This document shows, piece after piece, positions 1 through 8,990 of a DNA stretch of 64,000 nucleotides; position 1 is the first letter of the stretch; each line of letters begins with the position of its first letter. The DNA is from Edaphobacter lichenicola (lineage in GTDB: Bacteria; Acidobacteriota; Terriglobia; Terriglobales; Acidobacteriaceae). Below the pieces are notes generated by a model, which did no database searches, was not told the origin of the DNA, and saw nothing but the letters and a program-made list of their open reading frames with translations. The position numbers and the translations under genes were made by a program. The stretch lies in assembly GCF_014201315.1 (NCBI RefSeq), contig NZ_JACHDY010000002.1:1116001-1180000 (forward strand), given 5' to 3'.

Positions 1-1193
1 GCATTCTGCCGCTGGAAGAAGCCTGTAGTCACGGTGCATCCCTGCGGACAGTTGTTCTGAACGCCGACGTTGATATTGGTGACGACTCCAGCGCTTGGAA
101 AAGAGACGAAGTTGTTGAGATAGCTGCCATTGCTGAGATACTGATCGAGCAGAGCAACCTGTGGACCGCCGATAGCCTGCAGTTGGGCATATCCAGCAGC
201 GTCGGGTAGCTCCAAACGGGTAGGAACTTCGTTCCCGTAGAGACGGGAGATCTGCAAGGCACCAAATGCAAAGAGTTTATCTTTGATAATAGGACCGCCT
301 GCTGTAAAGCCATATTGGTGCTGATTGAATCGTGCCTTGTTGGGCGGGACATAGCCGTCAGGCGGCGGCCCATGCACAATGCCTTGCCGTGTGACGCCAT
401 CGAGCGAGTCAAGACCTGATCCGGTGTAGCGCTCAAAGACGGAGCCGTGATACGTATTCGTGCCAGCCTTGGTTACGAGGTTGACAACTGCTCCGCCGGC
501 GCGGCCATACTCGGCGGACGGCGTATTCGTGATCACCGTGACAGACTGAAAGATGTCAGGAATGTTCGGCTGGAAAGCCTGACCGCCGATACCGACATCG
601 TTGATCTCTTGTCCATCGAGGAGATAGTTGTTTGCGCGAGGACGAGCTCCGTTCACCTCTATATTGACGCCGTTGGAAAAGCCGCTATTTTGGCTTACCG
701 GCTGGACTCCGGGTACCGTCAGCGCAAGTTCAACGGGATTGAGAGTAAAGATGGGCAGGTCCTGAAGTTGACGTGTCGAGATCACGCCCGCGAGCTGACC
801 GTTTTCGGTGTTGATACCACTATTCACGGCTTCGACCTGGACGGTATCGCTGACACCGCCGACTGTGAAGGTAGCGTCGAAGCTTGTCACGATGGACGCG
901 TTGACTACAAGATCGTTCGTCTCAACCGTCTTGAAACCGCTGTGCTTCATTTGAACGCTGTACCGTCCGGGTGTGAGCGCCTCCAGACTGTAAGCGCCGT
1001 CGTTGCGGGAGATTGTGTTACGAATTTCGTGCGTGTCTTGATTTGTTACGATCACCTCAGCCCCCGAGACAACGGCCCCGGTTGAATCGCGAACTACCCC
1101 GGAAAGGATGCCTTTGCTGGTCTGCGCCTGGAGGATTCCTGAGGCAAAGATAAGGGCGGCAGGAGCGAAATAGCGGAAGTACTTCAAGGACAT
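1..1193 (-). CDS. TonB-dependent receptor, Oar-like (N-terminal part only)
   Basis: Outer-membrane receptor of the acidobacterial Oar-like/CarboxypepD_reg type, expected to import or bind large substrates, often glycans. Translating leftwards from the ATG at 1193 gives an open frame of 397 codons that runs off the window. The start is supported by AGGAG seven bases upstream. The first ~24 residues look like a Sec signal peptide ending LQAQ. Residues ~25-110 are a carboxypeptidase-regulatory-like Ig fold (GVVRDSTGAVVSGAEV, then GAYSLEALTPGRYSV). The plug domain follows, with NGARPRANNYLLDGQEIND and EYGRAGGAVVNLVTKAGTN. The barrel is mostly missing. It has no regulator beside it inside the window. 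Class is confident; substrate is unknown. Confidence 0.9.
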   Translation of the reverse strand, partial: MSLKYFRYFAPAALIFASGILQAQTSKGILSGVVRDSTGAVVSGAEVIVTNQDTHEIRNTISRNDGAYSLEALTPGRYSVQMKHSGFKTVETNDLVVNASIVTSFDATFTVGGVSDTVQVEAVNSGINTENGQLAGVISTRQLQDLPIFTLNPVELALTVPGVQPVSQNSGFSNGVNIEVNGARPRANNYLLDGQEINDVGIGGQAFQPNIPDIFQSVTVITNTPSAEYGRAGGAVVNLVTKAGTNTYHGSVFERYTGSGLDSLDGVTRQGIVHGPPPDGYVPPNKARFNQHQYGFTAGGPIIKDKLFAFGALQISRLYGNEVPTRLELPDAAGYAQLQAIGGPQVALLDQYLSNGSYLNNFVSFPSAGVVTNINVGVQNNCPQGCTVTTGFFQRQN

Positions 1194-1411
1194 TGGGATT
1201 CTCCTAGATGTTTGGGGCTCGGGAATTGCGTGAAAATGCGAGCGACACTAAATGCTATCTGCACGTGTATTGCCATTTCAAAAATCCCCGCTTCCATATG
1301 AAATGCAGTGTTTTAGCGATCAGTCTACGAAGATCTGTGAGAATACGAATTTACGAGCCCTAACTCTATGATTCTCGGAAGAAACGAATTCTGCAGCGTT
1401 GGTGCACAATA

Positions 1412-1867
1412 ATGAAGATCACGCTCTGCGCCATCACTCCTCGGCGTTCCCGGTCTAAAACTGATTCGAACGACCGCATGATTGAGGAATATGTCAAAAG
1501 GACTACCCGTCATTCACCATGCGAGTCGGAGCTTTTTGACAGCGAGGCTGCGTTACTGGACTGGGTGGACCGGCAGGCGGGGCGGACTCCAGCTTATGCG
1601 ATTCTGCTTGATAGTCGTGGGAAGGAATATAGCTCTGAAGAGTTTGCCGGTCAGATTGGGCGGCTTCGCGATGAGGGAACACAGCGGCTGGTGCTTGCGA
1701 TCGGGCCGGCGGACGGCTGGTCCCCGGAGGCGCGGCAGCGGGCGGATCTGCTTCTCTCTCTGGGTCGCATGACGCTGCCGCACCAACTGGCGCGGGTCGT
1801 GCTGGCGGAGCAGGTCTACCGCGCGTTTACCATCTTGGCCGGCCACCCGTATCACTCGGGGCACTGA
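1412..1867 (+). CDS. rlmH: RlmH, 23S rRNA pseudouridine-1915 N3-methyltransferase
   Basis: SPOUT-class methyltransferase that methylates pseudouridine 1915 in helix 69 of 23S rRNA on assembled ribosomes. At 151 residues it is close to the usual ~155. The C-terminal half holds the family hallmarks: the SAM-binding loop as LAIGPADGW at residues 95-103, LSLGRMTLPHQLARVVLAEQ at 116-133, and the terminal HPYHSGH in place of the usual HPYH(R/K)x. The first loop is slightly atypical (IGP rather than GGP). It stands alone, divergent from the TonB receptor. The assignment rests on family motifs I recognise, without alignment. Confidence 0.88.
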   Translation: MKITLCAITPRRSRSKTDSNDRMIEEYVKRTTRHSPCESELFDSEAALLDWVDRQAGRTPAYAILLDSRGKEYSSEEFAGQIGRLRDEGTQRLVLAIGPADGWSPEARQRADLLLSLGRMTLPHQLARVVLAEQVYRAFTILAGHPYHSGH

Positions 1868-2049
1868 CCTTTTGTTGGTTGTCGCTTGGGGCGGCGACAG
1901 GCACGATAGCTCTGACTTCGTCAGGCCGATGGCCCTACATGCGGATCGTCGATGCGGCCCCCTCGATTGAGATGCACTCGATGAAGCGTATACAGGAGCT
2001 TGATGTGGTCGGAAGATCTGTTCTGAAGGTAAGAGTTGTGAGCACACTC

Positions 2050-2292
2050 CTACTCGTCAATTCGTGCATCTTTGGCCTTGCGAGGTTTGGAGGTCATCGT
2101 TTCGACTATACATTTTTCGGACACGCGCTGAGGATTCGCGCATTTTCCGGCTGCTGCGCGGGTGAACGCACGATAGAGACGGTCCACGTCGACTTGCCCT
2201 TTGCGCCCCTGTGCCTCCAGGGCGGAGTGCATGGCCGATAACAGCTCAGACCTTAGTTCATGGAAGATCCTGTCGATATAGATGTACGGCAA
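2050..2292 (-). CDS. Small hypothetical protein, TTG start
   Basis: 80 codons of unrecognised function. I chose the TTG at 2292 because a perfect GGAGG lies five bases upstream, whereas the ATG farther upstream at 2325 has no ribosome-binding site and would place the GGAGG inside the gene. The protein opens with an amphipathic helix (IDRIFHELRSELLSAMHSAL) and ends in a basic tail (SKPRKAKDARIDE). It contains two cysteines and no membrane segment. The ribosome-binding site is the main evidence that it is real. Confidence 0.45.
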   Translation of the reverse strand: MPYIYIDRIFHELRSELLSAMHSALEAQGRKGQVDVDRLYRAFTRAAAGKCANPQRVSEKCIVETMTSKPRKAKDARIDE

Positions 2293-2643
2293 TTGACCCT
2301 CCGCGGCCCCTGACACACGATACATGGGCCACGTGCGACGGTGCGCGAGACAGGCAGGCGTCCGGCATGTGTTGCCCCTGCTTCACTTGGACCGAAAGGG
2401 GGGACTGGTGCTTCGAAATAGTCAGGGGCTGCTGCTCTTGGGGCGTGGTCGAAAGTCTCCATAAAAAACTCTCGGATAGTCGTTCGTTCAGGTCAGAGAA
2501 GGTCGTAATCGAGAACGATCTTATCGTCCATCCCACAATAGATGGTTCTTTTGTGTAGGTTTAGCGCATGTTTTTTCTTAATTAGAAAGCATCCATGGCC
2601 TAGGCTGATGCAAGCGCACATTTGCGCACTAGGAGCCTTCCCC
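2293..2643. other. Intergenic stretch without a supported gene
   Basis: About 350 bases between the small TTG-start gene and the secreted peptide gene. Several frames are open on both strands but none has a ribosome-binding site, and they overlap one another. I see no clear promoter or terminator. It may hold the promoter for the plus-strand run that follows. Confidence 0.4.
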
Positions 2644-2805
2644 ATGAATAAGTCGATCCGCAATCTCGCGCTGACCGCCACTGTCCTCTTCTCCACCGCT
2701 GCTCCGATGTTTGCAAACACCACAACTGGAGTTCCACACCCAAACTGCCTCATTCTTTCGCTTGGGGACTACGCGGGAATCGTCCTCTCGGTTCTCGGGT
2801 TGTAA
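2644..2805 (+). CDS. Small secreted or membrane peptide (53 aa)
   Basis: Unrecognised. The ATG at 2644 follows AGGAG nine bases upstream. The first ~24 residues form a classical signal peptide: basic MNKSIR, a hydrophobic LALTATVLFSTAAP core, and a likely cleavage after MFA. The mature part is only ~29 residues and ends with a second hydrophobic stretch (GIVLSVLGL). It lies 30 bases before the next membrane-protein gene and is probably co-transcribed with it. Confidence 0.55.
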   Translation: MNKSIRNLALTATVLFSTAAPMFANTTTGVPHPNCLILSLGDYAGIVLSVLGL

Positions 2806-2835
2806 GATCGTTCCCGATAGGCTGGCGAGGAAAGC

Positions 2836-3612
2836 ATGAATTTTCCGGCTCTGGACAACATCATATGGGCGGCGAATTTTCTAGGTATCGCCGCCCTCCT
2901 CCTCGTGTTGCTCGTGCGTAGGCGATGGCGTCAGTTCCCGATCTTCACTTGGTTCATGGCCTATTCCATTGTTGTGTCTGCTGGAATGTTCTTGATTTCG
3001 CGTTACAGCACGCCGACGGTCTACCGGATTGCTTATTGGACTATTTCCGGCGGCGACATTTTATTCCAGCTTGGTTTGATCTTTGAGATCACCCGTGTTG
3101 TTTTGCGCCCAACTGGAACGTGGATTCGGGACGCACGCTCTTCGTTTGTGCTCGTCGGGGTGACTGGCACAGCCGTTGCCGCTGGACTTTGCCTTGCAAT
3201 AAAGACGCCGCCGGGTTCGACCGCCGGAATCTGGGAGATTCGGGGGGACTTGTTCACTGCCTTGCTCGATTGTGGACTTTTTCTCGCTATGCTCTTTGCT
3301 TCCAACAGGTTAGGGCTGGAATGGCGTAACCACGTGATGGCCCTCGCGCAGGGATTGACGCTTTGGGCTTTCGGCTCCGCTGTCAGCGACCTGGCCAGTA
3401 TCTTTCTGGGATGGACGCAGCAATATCGAGTGGTCCAGCTTTTCCCCTCTTTCCTCTATATTGCCGTCTTGTTGTACTGGGCGGTGGCCTTCTGGAGGCC
3501 AGAACGCGTCCGTGCGCCTCTTTCGAACGAAATGAAAGATTATCTCGTTGCTCTTCACACCCGAGTGCAGTACGATCTTCAGCAGGTCACTCGTACGCGC
3601 GACCACACGTAA
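2836..3612 (+). CDS. Multi-pass membrane protein, unknown function
   Basis: 258 residues with about seven predicted transmembrane helices: roughly residues 8-28 (IIWAANFLGIAALLLVLLV), 38-55, 67-87, 104-124, 137-156, 168-186 and 199-220. A short charged C-terminal tail follows. No catalytic motif is recognised. GAGGAAAGC precedes the ATG. The following gene starts six bases after its stop, so the two are an operon. Similar unnamed membrane proteins occur in acidobacterial genomes, from memory only. Confidence 0.7.
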   Translation: MNFPALDNIIWAANFLGIAALLLVLLVRRRWRQFPIFTWFMAYSIVVSAGMFLISRYSTPTVYRIAYWTISGGDILFQLGLIFEITRVVLRPTGTWIRDARSSFVLVGVTGTAVAAGLCLAIKTPPGSTAGIWEIRGDLFTALLDCGLFLAMLFASNRLGLEWRNHVMALAQGLTLWAFGSAVSDLASIFLGWTQQYRVVQLFPSFLYIAVLLYWAVAFWRPERVRAPLSNEMKDYLVALHTRVQYDLQQVTRTRDHT

Positions 3613-3617
3613 CCCAT

Positions 3618-4148
3618 ATGGCACCTATAGTCATTACCGCTCTGGTTACTATCCTGTTAGGCTGCGCCCTTCTCCATTCCTATTTGACGGCAAGACGTCT
3701 GGCTCGCTGTACGTGGGAGGAGCTGGTGGCCAAGCTTCATCCGATTGAGTCTAAGGGTGTAATGACCGTGGCACTGAATCATCTTGTGCCGCAGAAGGAT
3801 GCTCTCAATCTGGAGCCGGCAGAGATGTGGAGTTTGATGGGCGGCCTCGAAGGGGTTCAGCGGATGCGCGAAAACGGCCGGATCTTGGTCGCGCTCGCCT
3901 CCTACGTGGAACGTTGGAACTTCGACGAAGGCATCATCATTGCCGAGCGTATGCGCCGCGACGGATTGCAGCTGCGCCGCGCAGTCACACAAATTATGGT
4001 GGCGACCTTCTTCGGACGGCAACAGATGCGGATTCCCTTCTATCTGCACGAAGTGGCCTCTTCGTACTACCTGATGCGGCAGAGGCTGCTGGTTCTGTAT
4101 GAGACCAATCATTCTGGTCTCTACTCTCGCCTTGCCGAAGCGCTCTAA
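3618..4148 (+). CDS. Hypothetical protein with N-terminal membrane anchor
   Basis: 176 residues. The ATG at 3618 is chosen because the longer frame overlaps the previous gene by 250 bases, while this start is just after its stop. The first ~20 residues (MAPIVITALVTILLGCALLH) are a membrane anchor. The rest is soluble and mostly helical, with no known motif. It sits between a multi-pass membrane protein and accD in the same orientation and probably works with the former. Confidence 0.65.
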   Translation: MAPIVITALVTILLGCALLHSYLTARRLARCTWEELVAKLHPIESKGVMTVALNHLVPQKDALNLEPAEMWSLMGGLEGVQRMRENGRILVALASYVERWNFDEGIIIAERMRRDGLQLRRAVTQIMVATFFGRQQMRIPFYLHEVASSYYLMRQRLLVLYETNHSGLYSRLAEAL

Positions 4149-4230
4149 TCTCCAGCTCAACCACCAACGCACCGCGCAAACTGTTCAGTCGTTACAATGA
4201 ACAGGGCGACGGTCGAAAGGGTATGCAAGG

Positions 4231-5070
4231 ATGAGTTGGTTCAAGCGCGAAGATAACGAGATCGTCAACGACTCGGAGAAGACGGTTCGGACCGAGGGAC
4301 TATGGATCCGTTGTCCCGACTGCGGCAAGATTCTATTCAAGGCTGAGCTTGAAGCCAACCAGCACGTCTGCTGGCACTGCGGCCATCACTTTCGCATTGA
4401 CGCTCGTACGCGGATTGAAAATCTGCTGGAGCCGGGGTATGAGCTTGTCGACCTGGAACTTCGCTCGACCGATCCTTTGAACTTTACCGATCTGAAGCCC
4501 TACAAGCGGCGGCTTGCGGAGGCGCAGACAAAGACCGGGTTGAACGACGCGATCGTTAATGCCATTGGACAGCTTGGGCCGCACAGCGTTGTCCTTAGCG
4601 TGATGGAGTACGCCTTTATTGGCGGGAGCATGGGAGCGGTTGTCGGCGAGACAATTGCGCGGGCGGTCGATCGTTCGCTGGCCACACGACATCCGCTGAT
4701 CATTATTGCTGCCTCGGGTGGTGCACGCATGATGGAGGGTATTGCTTCGCTGATGCAACTGGCGAAGATCTCTGCGGGTCTGGCGCGCATGGATGATGCG
4801 AAGATTCCTTATATCTCGGTGATGACAGATCCAACTACAGGGGGCGTCACTGCAAGTTTTGCGATGCTCGGCGATCTGAATATCGCAGAGCCGGGGGCGC
4901 TGATCGGCTTTGCGGGGCCTCGCGTGATCGAGCAGACTATTCGGCAGAAGCTGCCGGAGGGCTTTCAGCGCTCCGAGTTTCTGCTTGAGCATGGGTTTCT
5001 TGATGCGATTGTCTCGCGTAAAGAGATGAAAGACTATCTTTCGCAGACCTTGAGCTGGATGGGCGCTTAG
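4231..5070 (+). CDS. accD: Acetyl-CoA carboxylase carboxyltransferase subunit beta
   Basis: Transfers the carboxyl group from carboxybiotin to acetyl-CoA with AccA, giving malonyl-CoA for fatty-acid synthesis. 279 residues, near the usual 280-300. The N-terminal zinc ribbon is intact: Cys28, Cys31, Cys47 and Cys50 (CPDC...CWHC). The carboxyltransferase core follows with GGSMGAVVGE, the ASGGARMMEG oxyanion-hole loop, TDPTTGGVTASFA and GFAGPRVIEQT, all typical of AccD. accA is not in the window. A methyltransferase gene follows after 18 bases, probably co-transcribed. Confidence 0.96.
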   Translation: MSWFKREDNEIVNDSEKTVRTEGLWIRCPDCGKILFKAELEANQHVCWHCGHHFRIDARTRIENLLEPGYELVDLELRSTDPLNFTDLKPYKRRLAEAQTKTGLNDAIVNAIGQLGPHSVVLSVMEYAFIGGSMGAVVGETIARAVDRSLATRHPLIIIAASGGARMMEGIASLMQLAKISAGLARMDDAKIPYISVMTDPTTGGVTASFAMLGDLNIAEPGALIGFAGPRVIEQTIRQKLPEGFQRSEFLLEHGFLDAIVSRKEMKDYLSQTLSWMGA

Positions 5071-5088
5071 GCGCGGTTAGCGGATCGC

Positions 5089-5946
5089 ATGCAATCGGCG
5101 AGTCCATCACGCACAGCACTTCGCGTAGCACTACGCCGCGCGGCGCACCAACTCTACGATGCAAAGCCTCTCGTCTTTGAAGACCCTGTTGCCGTCCCCA
5201 TTCTCGGCGGCTCCTACGCGGAGGAGTTGCGCCGGACTCCAACTCGCAATCCGGATCGAAAGGATCGGCCGTTCTCTGTTGGTCTGCGGGCTTTCCTGGT
5301 TGCACGTAGTCGGTATGCCGAAGACACTCTTGCCCGGGCTGTTTCGCAGGGTGTTAGCCAGTATGTTTTGCTTGGGGCGGGGCTCGATACTTTTGCTCAT
5401 CGAAATCCTTATCCCCAACTTCTCGTCTTCGAAGTGGACCATCCGGCTACGCAGCAGTGGAAGCGCGATCTTCTTGAAAACACTGCGCTATCTGCGCCGA
5501 GGAACCTTACTTATGTGCCTGTGAACTTCGAAGAGCAGTCTCTCCTCGCTCAGCTACAGGCCGGCGGATTCAACACGAAGGCACCGGCTGTGTTCGCATG
5601 GCTTGGCGTGGTCCCGTACCTTACGCTTGAGGCCTTCCGCGCTACAACCAGGTTTCTGGCGTCACAGGCTGCTGGCAGTGCGCTCGTTCTCGACTACGGC
5701 CAACCGCGGTCCGCGCTTCCATTCTTTGAGCAACTGGCCCACGACTCTCTCGCTTCACGGGTTCAACAGGCCGGAGAGCCGTTCAAGCTCTTCTTCACTC
5801 CGCCTGACATCGCTGCTGAACTCAGCGCGTTCCGTAGTCTTGAAGATCTTGGGTCTGCTGAGATCAATGCCCGCTACTTCACCGGCCGCGCCGACTCGCT
5901 GAAGGTGCTTGGGAGTGCTGGGCGCTTGCTCAGTGCGTGGCTTTGA
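5089..5946 (+). CDS. Class I SAM-dependent methyltransferase, LCM/PPM family
   Basis: Putative O-methyltransferase of the leucine carboxyl methyltransferase-like (Ppm1/TIGR00027) group. Family features are the N-terminal SRTALRVALRRAAHQ and FEDPVA, the SAM-binding motif QYVLLGAGLDTFAHR near residue 100, the acidic FEVDHPATQQWKR motif after the second strand, and the VFAWLGVVPYL block. 285 residues, of usual length. The substrate cannot be told; some relatives act in polyketide pathways but nothing of that kind is nearby. It follows accD closely. Confidence 0.85.
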   Translation: MQSASPSRTALRVALRRAAHQLYDAKPLVFEDPVAVPILGGSYAEELRRTPTRNPDRKDRPFSVGLRAFLVARSRYAEDTLARAVSQGVSQYVLLGAGLDTFAHRNPYPQLLVFEVDHPATQQWKRDLLENTALSAPRNLTYVPVNFEEQSLLAQLQAGGFNTKAPAVFAWLGVVPYLTLEAFRATTRFLASQAAGSALVLDYGQPRSALPFFEQLAHDSLASRVQQAGEPFKLFFTPPDIAAELSAFRSLEDLGSAEINARYFTGRADSLKVLGSAGRLLSAWL

Positions 5947-6004
5947 GGCCCATCGGCGCGTCGGCCATCGTAGGATTGAGTAACTATCAGGAGATGGCTG
6001 CCGG

Positions 6005-6571
6005 ATGACAAAGACAAAGAAGGCCGTTCACCGGTGCGCATGGGCAGACAACGATCCACTGATGCGCGTGTATCACGACGAAGAGTGGGGCGTGCCGGAG
6101 CGCGACAGCCGCGTGCTGTGGGAGGCGCTCATGCTCGATGGCTTTCAGGCAGGGCTATCGTGGCTCACCATCCTGCGTAAGCGCGAGGCTTTTCGTAAGG
6201 CATTTCGGAACTTCGATCCGAAGAAGGTTGCTCGTATGGGTGAAGCCGATGTCGAGCGCCTGATGCAGAATGAAGGCATCATTCGTTCACGCGCCAAGAT
6301 TGAAGCGACCATCAACGGCGCACGGATTTATGTGGCTATGGCCGACGCGGGAGAGGACTTCTCCACCTACGTCTGGAAGATGGCTGGGAACAAACCGATC
6401 CAAAATTCCGGACCGGTTCCCGCTAAGACTCCACTGTCTGAAGAGATCTCTGCCGCACTGAAGAAACGCGGCTTCAAGTTTGTCGGCCCTGTCATTGTGT
6501 ATGCGTGGATGCAGGCTGTTGGCATCGTGAACGACCATAGTCCGGACTGTTTTCGGCGTAAGGCCGTTTGA
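6005..6571 (+). CDS. tag: DNA-3-methyladenine glycosylase I
   Basis: Base-excision-repair enzyme that removes 3-methyladenine from alkylated DNA. The Tag zinc site is visible: Cys11 and His24 at the N-terminus (RCAWADNDPLM, YHDEEWG) and His178 and Cys182 at the end (NDHSPDCFR). The spacing matches the known Cys4/His17/His175/Cys179 ligands of E. coli Tag. The base-binding region reads LDGFQAGLSWLTILRKR, with Asp45 where E. coli has Glu38, a substitution I believe is common in the family. GIIRSRAKIEA and ALKKRGFKFVGP are also diagnostic. 188 residues, full length. Confidence 0.95.
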   Translation: MTKTKKAVHRCAWADNDPLMRVYHDEEWGVPERDSRVLWEALMLDGFQAGLSWLTILRKREAFRKAFRNFDPKKVARMGEADVERLMQNEGIIRSRAKIEATINGARIYVAMADAGEDFSTYVWKMAGNKPIQNSGPVPAKTPLSEEISAALKKRGFKFVGPVIVYAWMQAVGIVNDHSPDCFRRKAV

Positions 6572-6588
6572 ACGGGTGCAGGGCGCAG

Positions 6589-6987
6589 TTATTTCGCGGC
6601 TTTGGTGGCGAGCATCCCTGCGGCGGCGAGGTTCGCGGTTAGATCCGCGGGGAAGCCGTGGCGTTGTTCCAGCCATGCGGGATCATTCCAGGAGAGGAGC
6701 ACCTTGCCGTCGGCTCCTTCGGCAACAAGGATTCTTAGCGGAAGATCGAGCGCTGCCGACGGTGCGGCGAGCATGACGGGAGTGCCGGCCTTCGGGCTGC
6801 CGAAGATCAATAACTTTGTCGGATGCATCTCGAAGCCCGCTGTGGCTGCCTCGCCAGAGTGATCCACAATGGCGAACAGCTTGACTCCCTTTTCCTTGAG
6901 AAGAGCTTCGAGCCGGGAGACTGTCTTGTCGACGGAATATCGGCTGGTGCAGGTTTTTATTCCTTCGCTCGTCTTCTGATCAGTCAT
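6589..6987 (-). CDS. DUF302 domain protein
   Basis: A DUF302-type protein of 132 residues; the family has a small alpha/beta fold and no agreed function. Diagnostic stretches are LEALLKEKGVKLFAIVDHS, MHPTKLLIFGSPKAGTP and LLSWNDPAWL. Two ATGs stand in tandem (6990 and 6987). GGAGG lies four bases before the first and seven before the second, so the second is preferred. It converges with tag, with 17 bases between the stops. Confidence 0.85.
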   Translation of the reverse strand: MTDQKTSEGIKTCTSRYSVDKTVSRLEALLKEKGVKLFAIVDHSGEAATAGFEMHPTKLLIFGSPKAGTPVMLAAPSAALDLPLRILVAEGADGKVLLSWNDPAWLEQRHGFPADLTANLAAAGMLATKAAK

Positions 6988-7027
6988 CATCAAACCTCCG
7001 AATTAAGTTGGCCACTTAACGAAGATA

Positions 7028-7045
7028 ACCCCCTCGGAAGGGGGT
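7028..7045 (-). terminator. Hairpin after the M28 peptidase gene
   Basis: A seven-base perfect inverted repeat (ACCCCCT/AGGGGGT, loop CGGA) lies 35 bases beyond the peptidase stop and before the DUF302 ribosome-binding site. There is no T-tract on either side, so it could be a weak terminator or a processing/stability hairpin. Confidence 0.4.
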
Positions 7046-7079
7046 ATCTGTGAGCTGGCGATGATAGTTATTTGTGTTT

Positions 7080-8867
7080 TTATTTCGCTGCGTTGGCGGG
7101 AGGAACTGCGTTTGGATAAATTTCGGGAATTGGCGCGGTTCTTTGCTTCTCCAACTCTGGATGCGGGAACGGCTTGCGCGGCATCATGGCCTCGCGCTCG
7201 CTGGTGTTGTAGAGGAAGATCGCCTCGACTACCGCTGCCTGCTCGAGATCGAGCGCGTGCAGACGGTCGTAGGTGTCCATGTCGGAGTGATGGGTTCGCG
7301 TCTCGTAGTCCATCGGATCCTGAATGTACTGGAAGCCTGGGAGACCAACCGCATCGAACGATAAGTGATCGGTGCCGCCGGTGTTGCGGTTGGAGATCGT
7401 CGTTACGCCGAGGTCGGCGAGGGGCGCGATCCACTGCTTGAAGATCGGAGCAATCGCCCAGTTGTCCTGCGTGTAGACGCCGCGTACCTTGCCTGTGCCG
7501 TTGTCCAAATTGTAGTAGGCGTCGAGGGTCTCCCACTCCTTGGTCGTGGACAGAGCGCCATGCTGACGCAGAAAGGAGGGCACGCTTGCAGGCTCGGGAA
7601 CCTTTGGCTCTGCGAAGGTACCGAAGTGCTGCTTGACGTATCCCTGTGAGCCGAAGAGACCCTGCTCTTCGCCAGACCAGAGCGCGATCCGGATGGTGCG
7701 TTTGGGCTTGACGCCGAGAGACTTCAGGATTCGAACGGCTTCCATTGCGACGATCGAACCTGCGCCGTTGTCGGTCGCGCCGGTACCGGAGATCCAACTG
7801 TCGAGATGGCCGCCGACCATGACGACCTGATCCTTCAACTTGGGATCGGTTCCGGGGATTTCTGCGACCGTGTCGAAGCCATGCTCGTGGTCGCCGGTAA
7901 ACTTCGTTTCGATGTTGAGCTCGAGCGTTACCGGGACGTGGTTTTCTACCATGCGTCCGAGGCGATTGTAGTGCTCGATCATCATCACCGCGTTGGGGAT
8001 GGTGACTGCGTTTTCTTTTTTCTGTGCGTCGCGGGCGAGGTTCGCACCGTTGTCGTCGAAGATAATGCCGGTTCCACCTCCGTCTCCGCCGTCGCGGCTC
8101 GGTGTCAGCACAGCAAGCGAGCCCTCGTCTGCCATCATCTTGAGGGCAGCTTTTCGAATCTCGCTGATCTTCATGCGCTCGGCGAGGAACTTTGCAAATT
8201 CTGGAGAGCCCGGGGTGAAGCGTCCGCCACGCGACTCATAGGTTTCCATCTCCTTAAGTTCTGCATCGGTGTAGCGGCGGAATAACGGGTCGGTGATGTC
8301 GGGGGTGGGACGCATTGCGCCCAGGAGAACGATCTTGCCTTTGAGCGTCCCTTTGTATTTCTCGAGGTCGCTCATCTCCTGCACGTTCATATAAACGACT
8401 TCGCCGGTGACCGGACCGTTGGTTGCTGGGGACCATGGAGCAGCTTGTGCCCAGAGGGGTTCTGGATCGGGCGACACCATTCGCACCCAGGTGTTGATCT
8501 GTTGCCAGCCCATGCCGAACTCGCCCCAATCTTCGAGGTGTGCGTTTTCGAGACCAATCTTCGTCAGCGTGTCACGCGTCCAGGCGTTGGCCTTGGCCAT
8601 GTTCGGCGAGCCGGTTAGCCGGGGTCCGATTCCATCGGCCAATGCCCCGCCGAACTCCATCACGTGGGAGTGTTTGAAGCCCTCTTCGCGGATTCGCGCA
8701 TACATCGTGAGATCGATGTTCTCGGTCGCGGGCTGCGGTCCGTAGTAGGAAGGGGTTTCGACCGCGGCATCTTTGGCTTTCTTGTCTGCGGCGACGGAAG
8801 GAACGGCGAAGCTTGCGATTGCAGCCGTACAGCAGCCCCAACGCGCAAAGGCACGAACAAATGACAT
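7080..8867 (-). CDS. Secreted M28-family zinc aminopeptidase
   Basis: Putative exported aminopeptidase (M28, bacterial glutamate carboxypeptidase-like). From the ATG at 8867 it has 595 residues, with GGAGG ten bases upstream. A signal peptide covers ~25 residues (FARWGCCTAAIASFAVPSVAA). The M28 metal site is present: GGHLDSW near residue 350, ATDNGAGS just after, SGEEQGLFGS near 400, and THHSDMDTYD near 525, giving the expected His/Asp/Glu/Asp/His set. An inserted protease-associated-like region with AVLTPSRDGGDGGGTG lies between the leader and the catalytic part. The substrate is unknown; a nutritional role is likely. Confidence 0.9.
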   Translation of the reverse strand: MSFVRAFARWGCCTAAIASFAVPSVAADKKAKDAAVETPSYYGPQPATENIDLTMYARIREEGFKHSHVMEFGGALADGIGPRLTGSPNMAKANAWTRDTLTKIGLENAHLEDWGEFGMGWQQINTWVRMVSPDPEPLWAQAAPWSPATNGPVTGEVVYMNVQEMSDLEKYKGTLKGKIVLLGAMRPTPDITDPLFRRYTDAELKEMETYESRGGRFTPGSPEFAKFLAERMKISEIRKAALKMMADEGSLAVLTPSRDGGDGGGTGIIFDDNGANLARDAQKKENAVTIPNAVMMIEHYNRLGRMVENHVPVTLELNIETKFTGDHEHGFDTVAEIPGTDPKLKDQVVMVGGHLDSWISGTGATDNGAGSIVAMEAVRILKSLGVKPKRTIRIALWSGEEQGLFGSQGYVKQHFGTFAEPKVPEPASVPSFLRQHGALSTTKEWETLDAYYNLDNGTGKVRGVYTQDNWAIAPIFKQWIAPLADLGVTTISNRNTGGTDHLSFDAVGLPGFQYIQDPMDYETRTHHSDMDTYDRLHALDLEQAAVVEAIFLYNTSEREAMMPRKPFPHPELEKQRTAPIPEIYPNAVPPANAAK

Positions 8868-8990
8868 ACTTGATGGTCCTCCGGAAGTGTTCTGAGAGCG
8901 AAGAATAGCAGATATCACCGATAGACCGCATCGAGCGAATCCCTTCTCAGACTTATTTGGAGAACCGAGCGAAAACTATCTGACTGGCTA

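Noticed and set aside
4333-4992. 219-codon minus-strand frame inside accD
   Set aside because: Antisense of a conserved enzyme gene with all its motifs; composition is that of a shadow frame.
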